Origin: Anaerolineae bacterium
GTDB taxonomy: Bacteria; Chloroflexota; Anaerolineae; Anaerolineales; Anaerolineaceae
Reading direction: 5' to 3'
DNA length: 6,307 bases
Assembly: GCA_016213455.1 (NCBI GenBank)
Contig: JACRAG010000200.1
Coordinates: 1-6,307 of the forward strand
The notes beneath the pieces are model-generated. The model saw only the letters and a program-made list of their open reading frames with translations. It was not told the origin of the DNA and did no database searches. Position 1 is the stretch's first letter, and each line of letters opens with the position of its first letter. A program made the translations under genes and the position numbers. Shown piece by piece: positions 1 to 4,097 of the stretch.

Positions 1-702
1 GAAGAAGATGCGCGCCTGCGGGTTAGCCAGCACGCCGGTGATCAGCTCGCGCCAGCCGGCGCGCCGCTCCCCCACGGCAGCCGCGGCAGGCGTCTCGCCG
101 GGTTTGCTGCGCGGCTCCAGCCCCAGCAGCCCCAATCCGCCCAGCCCCAGGGCCAGCAGCGCCACCACTTCAAACGCCAGTTTGAGCGTCTCGGGCGAAT
201 ACTCGCGCAGCAGGCGGCTCAGCCCGGCGGCGGTGAGGATGATGCCGACGATCATCATAAACCACATCACCGACACGGTGCGTGAGCGGCTCTTCTCCCC
301 GGAAATCTCGGAAGCCAGCGACAGGTAGGACACTGAAGCCAGGTTGAAGCCCATGCCCCATGCGCCAAATACCAACAGGCTCAACACCAGGCCGAGAAAG
401 GGCTGATCGGGCATGAGGAACACCGCCTGCGGAGCCAGCGCCACGCCCGCCACGCACAGCGCCAGACCGGCGAGGATATAGGGCGAGCGCCGCCAACCCA
501 AAACCGGGTGCCGGTCGGAGTAGGAACCGATCAACACCTGCAGGGGAGAGAGAATGTAAGGTAAAGACGCCAGGATGGCGACCAGTGTCGCTGAAAGCGC
601 CAGTTCTTTAATCATCACGCGGTTGAGCGTGGAATTGATCGGCACAAGGGTCATCGCCACGGCGACATGGATGAGGCCTAATTGAATGCGTTTCCGCAGC
701 AT
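1..702 (-). CDS. PucC/BCD-family MFS transporter, 3'-truncated by window edge
   Basis: This is the N-terminal 234 codons of a polytopic membrane protein, read from the ATG at 702-700 and open through position 1 with no stop. The reading was made directly from the reverse strand. It matches the PucC/LhaA/Bch2 family (a major facilitator branch) closely: STLNRVMIKEL at residues 24-34 after TM1, then SLPYILSP (46-53), then the loop GSYSDRHPVLGWRRSPYI (59-76), which is the family's version of MFS motif A. About six hydrophobic segments are visible, with a polar loop near 195-217 that probably divides the two halves; the second half lies outside the window. In phototrophs the family is linked to light-harvesting complex assembly or bacteriochlorophyll handling. 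Related proteins in other bacteria have no settled substrate, so no substrate is assigned here. AAAGGA ten bases before the ATG and a good promoter upstream support the start. It is transcribed divergently from the MFS gene at 854. Confidence 0.85.
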   Translation of the reverse strand, partial: MLRKRIQLGLIHVAVAMTLVPINSTLNRVMIKELALSATLVAILASLPYILSPLQVLIGSYSDRHPVLGWRRSPYILAGLALCVAGVALAPQAVFLMPDQPFLGLVLSLLVFGAWGMGFNLASVSYLSLASEISGEKSRSRTVSVMWFMMIVGIILTAAGLSRLLREYSPETLKLAFEVVALLALGLGGLGLLGLEPRSKPGETPAAAAVGERRAGWRELITGVLANPQARIFF

Positions 703-712
703 GGTTGGCAGG

Positions 713-718
713 TCCTTT
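713..718 (-). promoter_or_regulatory. Ribosome-binding site of the PucC-family gene
   Basis: AAAGGA on the minus strand, followed by ten bases before the ATG at 702. It supports this start. The next in-frame ATG (residue 17) would cut into the first membrane helix. Confidence 0.6.
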
Positions 719-729
719 CGTATACGGCA

Positions 730-758
730 AGTATAAGACAACCCCGCTCCAATTTCAA
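730..758 (-). promoter_or_regulatory. Sigma70-type promoter of the PucC-family gene
   Basis: On the minus strand there is TTGAAA (complement of 753-758), exactly 17 bases, then TATACT (complement of 730-735). Each hexamer is one base from consensus and the spacer is optimal. Transcription would begin near 723, giving a leader of about 20 bases that contains the ribosome-binding site. Confidence 0.75.
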
Positions 759-838
759 ACCAAGGGCTGTACGCCACGGGTGGCTCCGAACCGGATTTTG
801 TCCCATTCAATCCTTCCTCGGATCACCAGACAAGGGCG

Positions 839-844
839 TATAAT
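839..844 (+). promoter_or_regulatory. -10 element almost abutting the MFS start codon
   Basis: A perfect TATAAT lies nine bases before the ATG at 854. No convincing -35 hexamer is found at the expected distance (816-821 reads CCTCGG) and there is no Shine-Dalgarno sequence between it and the ATG. If used, transcription would start at about 851-854, so the mRNA would be leaderless or nearly so. Promoter use is inferred from position and perfect identity to consensus only. Confidence 0.55.
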
Positions 845-853
845 TCTGCTCGA

Positions 854-2011
854 ATGAACATCCCCACCGCCCTCACGCCCTTTCGCCGCAGCCGCACCAC
901 CTGGCTGGGCTACGCCATGCTGGGTTATCACACCCTGCTGCAGGCGCTGATCAGCGCCATTGTGCCCTTTTTGCGCGCCGAGTTGAACCTCAATTACGCG
1001 CGCGCCGGCAGCTACATGAGCGCCAACGCCGCCGGCATGATGCTGGCGGGCCTGATCGGCGACCGGCTGACTCGCCGTTTTGGGCGCAAGCGCTCGCTGT
1101 GGGGCGCCGCCGCTGCCACGGTGTTGGGGCTGGGCCTGCTGCTGTTGGGACGCGCCGAGTGGATCACTCTGCTGGGGGCTTTCGCCTGCGGTCTGTTTGG
1201 CAGCACGACCATGGTGGTGGTGCAAATCCTCATGGCGGACGAGCACGACGAACACGCGCCCATCGCCCTGTCCGAGGCCAACGTGGCTTCGGGAATCGGC
1301 TCCTTCCTGTCTCCCCTGCTCGCCAGCGGCGCCGTTGCCCTGGGCCTGGGCTGGCGGGCTGCGCCGGGCGCCGCCCTGATCCTGCTGGCGTTGGTGGCCC
1401 TGGTATTTGGCTCCGCCACCTTCCCACCCGCCAAAAGCGGAGCCAAAAACCCGCGCGGGCACCTGCCAGGCTCCTTCTGGTTGATGTGGGGCGTGTTGTT
1501 CCTGTCCGTGGCGGTGGAATGGTCGGTCATTTTCTGGAGCGCTGACTTCATGGAGAAAATCGGCGGCGTGCCGCGCACCGCTTCCGTGCTGCTGCTCAGC
1601 GTTTATTTCGGCGCGTCGATCCTGGGACGTTTCGCCACCAGCCGGCTGGTGCGCCGCTTCCCGCCGCTTCAACTGCTGCTGGCGCAGCTGCTGGTTTCCG
1701 CGGTGGGCATCCTGCTGGTCTGGCTGGTCCCGCTGACCCTGGTGCGCATCCTCGGGCTGGCGGTGTGCGGACTGAGCGTCGGCACGCTCTTTCCGCTGGG
1801 CGTAGCCCAGGCAGTTGGCGCAGCGGAACCGCAAAATGCCAGCCTTGCCAGTGCGCGCGCCACCCTGGCAGCCGGGGCAGCCATCTTCACCGCGCCGCTG
1901 GTGATGGGCTGGGCTGCCGATTTCACCGGCATCCGCGCCGCCTACGGGCTGACGCTGATCCTGCTGGCTGCCGCGCTAGCGCTGAGCGTCGCTGCGTTCC
2001 GCAAAGCCTGA
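854..2011 (+). CDS. Major facilitator superfamily (MFS) transporter, substrate unknown
   Basis: A complete 385-residue integral membrane protein, the usual length for a 12-helix MFS carrier. Residues 17-40 form TM1. MFS motif A lies in the TM2-TM3 loop at 66-80 (G66, D70, R71, then RRFGRKR). Residues 141-161 (EANVASGIGSFLSP and following) resemble the TM5 region of many MFS exporters. A central polar linker runs about 190-205. The second half opens with a membrane-embedded acidic residue (E222-W223 in SVAVEWSVIFWS), a pattern reminiscent of FucP/YbjJ-type carriers. A second motif-A-like loop (GRFATSRLVRRF, 258-269) sits at the matching place in the C-terminal half. Buried E141 and E222 hint at proton coupling, but this is inference. 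The ATG is preferred because TM1 begins soon after it and a TATAAT lies just upstream; no Shine-Dalgarno is present. Sugar or drug transport cannot be distinguished from sequence alone. The gene ends at the bidirectional terminator at 2096-2125. Confidence 0.93.
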   Translation: MNIPTALTPFRRSRTTWLGYAMLGYHTLLQALISAIVPFLRAELNLNYARAGSYMSANAAGMMLAGLIGDRLTRRFGRKRSLWGAAAATVLGLGLLLLGRAEWITLLGAFACGLFGSTTMVVVQILMADEHDEHAPIALSEANVASGIGSFLSPLLASGAVALGLGWRAAPGAALILLALVALVFGSATFPPAKSGAKNPRGHLPGSFWLMWGVLFLSVAVEWSVIFWSADFMEKIGGVPRTASVLLLSVYFGASILGRFATSRLVRRFPPLQLLLAQLLVSAVGILLVWLVPLTLVRILGLAVCGLSVGTLFPLGVAQAVGAAEPQNASLASARATLAAGAAIFTAPLVMGWAADFTGIRAAYGLTLILLAAALALSVAAFRKA

Positions 2012-2041
2012 CCGCCGCCGCGATGATTCACAAACCACGCC

Positions 2042-2071
2042 AACCGGGCATTTTCCTTATTCAACCCGGTT
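2042..2071. repeat. Short inverted repeat downstream of the MFS stop
   Basis: AACCGGG (2042-2048) and CCCGGTT (2065-2071) are perfect 7-base inverted arms around a 16-base AT-rich spacer. No T-tract follows, so it is not itself an intrinsic terminator. It could be a 3'-UTR hairpin, or chance. Confidence 0.3.
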
Positions 2072-2095
2072 AACGGCAGGTAATTTTAGCCAATT

Positions 2096-2125
2096 AAAAA
2101 ACGGAGCCGGGCGGCTCCGTTTTTT
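2096..2125. terminator. Bidirectional intrinsic terminator between convergent genes
   Basis: Six A (2096-2101), then CGGAGCC (2102-2108), loop GGGC, GGCTCCG (2113-2119), then six T (2120-2125). The arms pair perfectly over 13 positions when the A and T tracts are included. Read rightward it ends the MFS transcript. Read leftward it ends the operon whose last codon is at 2142, only 16 bases away. Confidence 0.92.
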
Positions 2126-2141
2126 GTCGATCCATCCAATC

Positions 2142-3323
2142 TTATGCCTTGGCGAAGAGCACCTGTTCGCGTTTGTACAGGTAAATCGCCACCACCGTCA
2201 GCACCACCGTCAGCGCCAGCGTGGTCAGGCTGACCGTCACCCAATATTCAACCGGCACGCTTTCGCCGCGCAGAATCTGGTTAAAGAGCAGTGACTGACC
2301 GTAGGTCGGCACCAGCATGTTGATCATCTGCGACTTGACCGGCATGAAGGTCAGGAACATGGAGGGCAAGCCGATGATCAGCGGCAGGAAGCCCAGGTAG
2401 GTCTGGGCCTCCTTGAAACTGCGCGTGAAACTGGCTACCAGCATTTGCAGCGCGCCCGCCAGCAGCACCTCGGGGATGCACAGCAGGAAGATGTTGAACA
2501 GCGAGCGCCCGTCCAGCGACATCGAAAAGCCGATGTATTCCTCCACCGGGATGATCTGGAAGCCGATGTAGAAAATCAACAGCACCAGGCCCAGGGTCAC
2601 GAAGGCAAACGGCAGCGAGGCGGACATTTTGCCGATCACAAACTCCCAGCGTTTGACCGGGTTGATGAACAGCGGCTCCAGCGAACCGCGCTCGCGTTCG
2701 CCCGCCGTGGCATCGATGATCACATTCATCCCGCCCGCGAAGAGGTTCAGCGTGATCAGGAAAGGCATCATGTTCAGGAAAATCAAAGCCTGACTCTCCG
2801 GCGTAGCCACGTCGCGCACGCCCACCGAAATGGCCGAAAGCAGCGAAGGGCTGATCCCGCGCGCCTGCAGGCGCAGCATCCCCAACATGCCGGAATCCTG
2901 CTGCAGCAAACCGCGTACGCGTTGAATGGAAGCCGAGGAGCTTTGGCGTGAATTGTCCAGGTAAATTTCCACCGGGGCCGGTTCGCCCGCCAGGAAAGCC
3001 TCGGGATAGCCGGGATCGATGATCAACACCACTTCCTCGTTGCCTTCTTTGACCGCCGCAGCCGGGTCAGCCGGAGCCGCCACAATCTCCACGTTGTTCT
3101 GCTCGAGAAAGTCGATCAAGCCGGGGGCATACTCGCCGCCCGAAACCGGCAGGCGCAGCGCCTTCTCGTCCGGGTTGACGTTGAGGGTGCGCCCCAGCAC
3201 CACAATCAGGCCCAGCAGCAGCGCCGGGGTGAAGAAAGCCGAGATGATGGTGCTGCTCAGGGTGCGCCGGTCGCGCAGGTTGTCCAGCACTTCTTTTTTA
3301 AATACGATCCAAACGCGCTTCAT
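2142..3323 (-). CDS. natB: NatB-like ABC-2 transporter permease
   Basis: A complete 393-residue membrane subunit of an ABC-2 exporter, of the type of Bacillus NatB (Na+ efflux permease family). The N-terminus is a short amphipathic cytoplasmic stretch rich in K, E and R (residues 1-20) and TM1 is at about 23-45. A large extracytoplasmic domain (about 46-178) follows, as in NatB and related permeases, then five more hydrophobic segments (about 179-201, 230-255, 273-298, 306-328, 361-383). The family hallmark is the cytoplasmic loop GERERGSLEPLFINPV (208-223), expected to contact the ATPase. A hydrophobic re-entrant stretch lies at about 333-351. Its start overlaps the stop of the ATPase gene as ATGA, and GGAGGAAGGA (complement of 3332-3341) lies eight bases upstream, so translation is probably coupled. 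The substrate is uncertain: sodium for studied NatAB, but many homologues beside CPBP proteases are suspected of handling peptides or lipophilic compounds. It is the last gene of the operon. Confidence 0.93.
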   Translation of the reverse strand: MKRVWIVFKKEVLDNLRDRRTLSSTIISAFFTPALLLGLIVVLGRTLNVNPDEKALRLPVSGGEYAPGLIDFLEQNNVEIVAAPADPAAAVKEGNEEVVLIIDPGYPEAFLAGEPAPVEIYLDNSRQSSSASIQRVRGLLQQDSGMLGMLRLQARGISPSLLSAISVGVRDVATPESQALIFLNMMPFLITLNLFAGGMNVIIDATAGERERGSLEPLFINPVKRWEFVIGKMSASLPFAFVTLGLVLLIFYIGFQIIPVEEYIGFSMSLDGRSLFNIFLLCIPEVLLAGALQMLVASFTRSFKEAQTYLGFLPLIIGLPSMFLTFMPVKSQMINMLVPTYGQSLLFNQILRGESVPVEYWVTVSLTTLALTVVLTVVAIYLYKREQVLFAKA

Positions 3324-4054
3324 TTCGTCAATCCTTCCTCCGAGCCAATCGCGGCTACGAAGGCGTCTTCCAGGTTTTCTTTGCCGGTTGCCTTACGCAG
3401 CTCATCCGGCGTGCCGTTGGCAGCCACCACCCCGCCCGAAATGACCACGATGCGGTCGCACAACGCGGATACTTCCTGCATGATGTGGCTGGAGAACAGC
3501 ACACACTTGCCCTGGTCACGCAGGCTGCGGATAAATTCGCGCATGGCGCGCGTGCTCATCACGTCCAGGCCGTTGGTGGGCTCGTCCAGCAGCACATTCT
3601 GCGGGTCGTGCACCAGGGCGCGCCCGATGGAGACCTTGACGCGCTGACCGTTGGAAAAGCCATCCGTGCGCCGGTCGATGAATTCACCCATATCCAGCAG
3701 TTCCGCGAGGGATTGGATGCGGTCTTCCAGCGCTTTACCGCTCATGCCGTGCAGCTCACCGTAATAGCGAATGTTCTCCCGCGCAGTCAGGCGCGGGTAC
3801 AGGCCGTGCGCATCCGGCAGCGCGCCAATGCGCCGCAGCACCTGCTGCGGGTCGCGCCGCACGTCAAAGCCGTCCACCAGCGCGCTGCCGCCGTCCGGGT
3901 TGAGCACCGTGTAGATCACGCGCAGCGTGGTGGTTTTGCCGGCTCCATTGGGGCCCAAAATGCCGGTAATCTGACCGTCCTGGGCGACGAAGGAGACATC
4001 CTTCACCGCCTGGACCTTGCCAAATGACTTCTGAATTTGCTTTACTTCAATCAT
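3320..4054 (-). CDS. natA: NatA-like ABC transporter ATPase
   Basis: A complete 244-residue nucleotide-binding subunit that should pair with the permease encoded just downstream. Walker A is GPNGAGKT (34-41). The signature is FSNGQ (133-137), a variant of LSGGQ. Walker B is NVLLDE (153-158) with catalytic E158, followed by the D-loop NGLD (161-164); the switch histidine is H190 in SSH. The usual Q-loop glutamine is replaced by D81 in IGALPDAHGLYPRLTARENI (77-96), as in many NatA-type ATPases. The SSHIMQEVSALCDRI stretch (188-202) and the short C-terminal tail LEDAFVAAIG also fit NatA rather than drug-efflux or LolD-type ATPases. The start is an ATG 43 bases after the preceding gene; its upstream sequence has only a weak Shine-Dalgarno (AAAGTGA), so expression may depend on coupling to, or read-through from, the upstream gene. 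It ends in a 4-base ATGA overlap with the permease. Confidence 0.95.
   Translation of the reverse strand: MIEVKQIQKSFGKVQAVKDVSFVAQDGQITGILGPNGAGKTTTLRVIYTVLNPDGGSALVDGFDVRRDPQQVLRRIGALPDAHGLYPRLTARENIRYYGELHGMSGKALEDRIQSLAELLDMGEFIDRRTDGFSNGQRVKVSIGRALVHDPQNVLLDEPTNGLDVMSTRAMREFIRSLRDQGKCVLFSSHIMQEVSALCDRIVVISGGVVAANGTPDELRKATGKENLEDAFVAAIGSEEGLTK
3332..3341 (-). promoter_or_regulatory. Ribosome-binding site of the permease inside the ATPase gene
   Basis: GGAGGAAGGA on the minus strand, with its AAGGA part eight bases before the ATG at 3323. It lies within the last codons of the ATPase gene and is the strongest Shine-Dalgarno sequence in the window. It fits translational re-initiation at the ATGA overlap (3320-3323). 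Confidence 0.7.
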
Positions 4055-4097
4055 AGGGTTTCACTTTGCTTTCCAAAGCCTGACAGCCTTACGGCGC
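4055..4097 (-). other. Short intercistronic gap before the ATPase gene
   Basis: Forty-three bases between the fusion-gene stop and the ATPase ATG. There is no promoter and no terminator. The 12-base palindrome GCTTTCCAAAGC (4068-4079) lies here; with a four-base loop its stem is only four pairs, so its role is doubtful. The gap is consistent with one transcript. Confidence 0.5.

Noticed and set aside
170..496. A 108-codon minus-strand frame in the left region
   Set aside because: It is a shifted frame within the PucC-family gene. The true frame has no stop from 702 to the window edge and gives a clear membrane protein.
761..838. CAAGGGC...GTA occurring twice (near 761 and 831) as a possible paired operator
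   Set aside because: Only about seven bases match, with different spacing afterwards. This is within chance for a region of this size.
755..1834. A 359-codon minus-strand open frame opposite the MFS gene
   Set aside because: The Q/H/G/A-rich, low-complexity product has no recognisable fold, and the plus strand encodes a clear MFS carrier over the same bases.
2445..2951. Plus-strand open frame opposite the permease
   Set aside because: Its Q/H/R-rich product has no features, and the opposite strand carries the GERERGSLEPL permease motif there.
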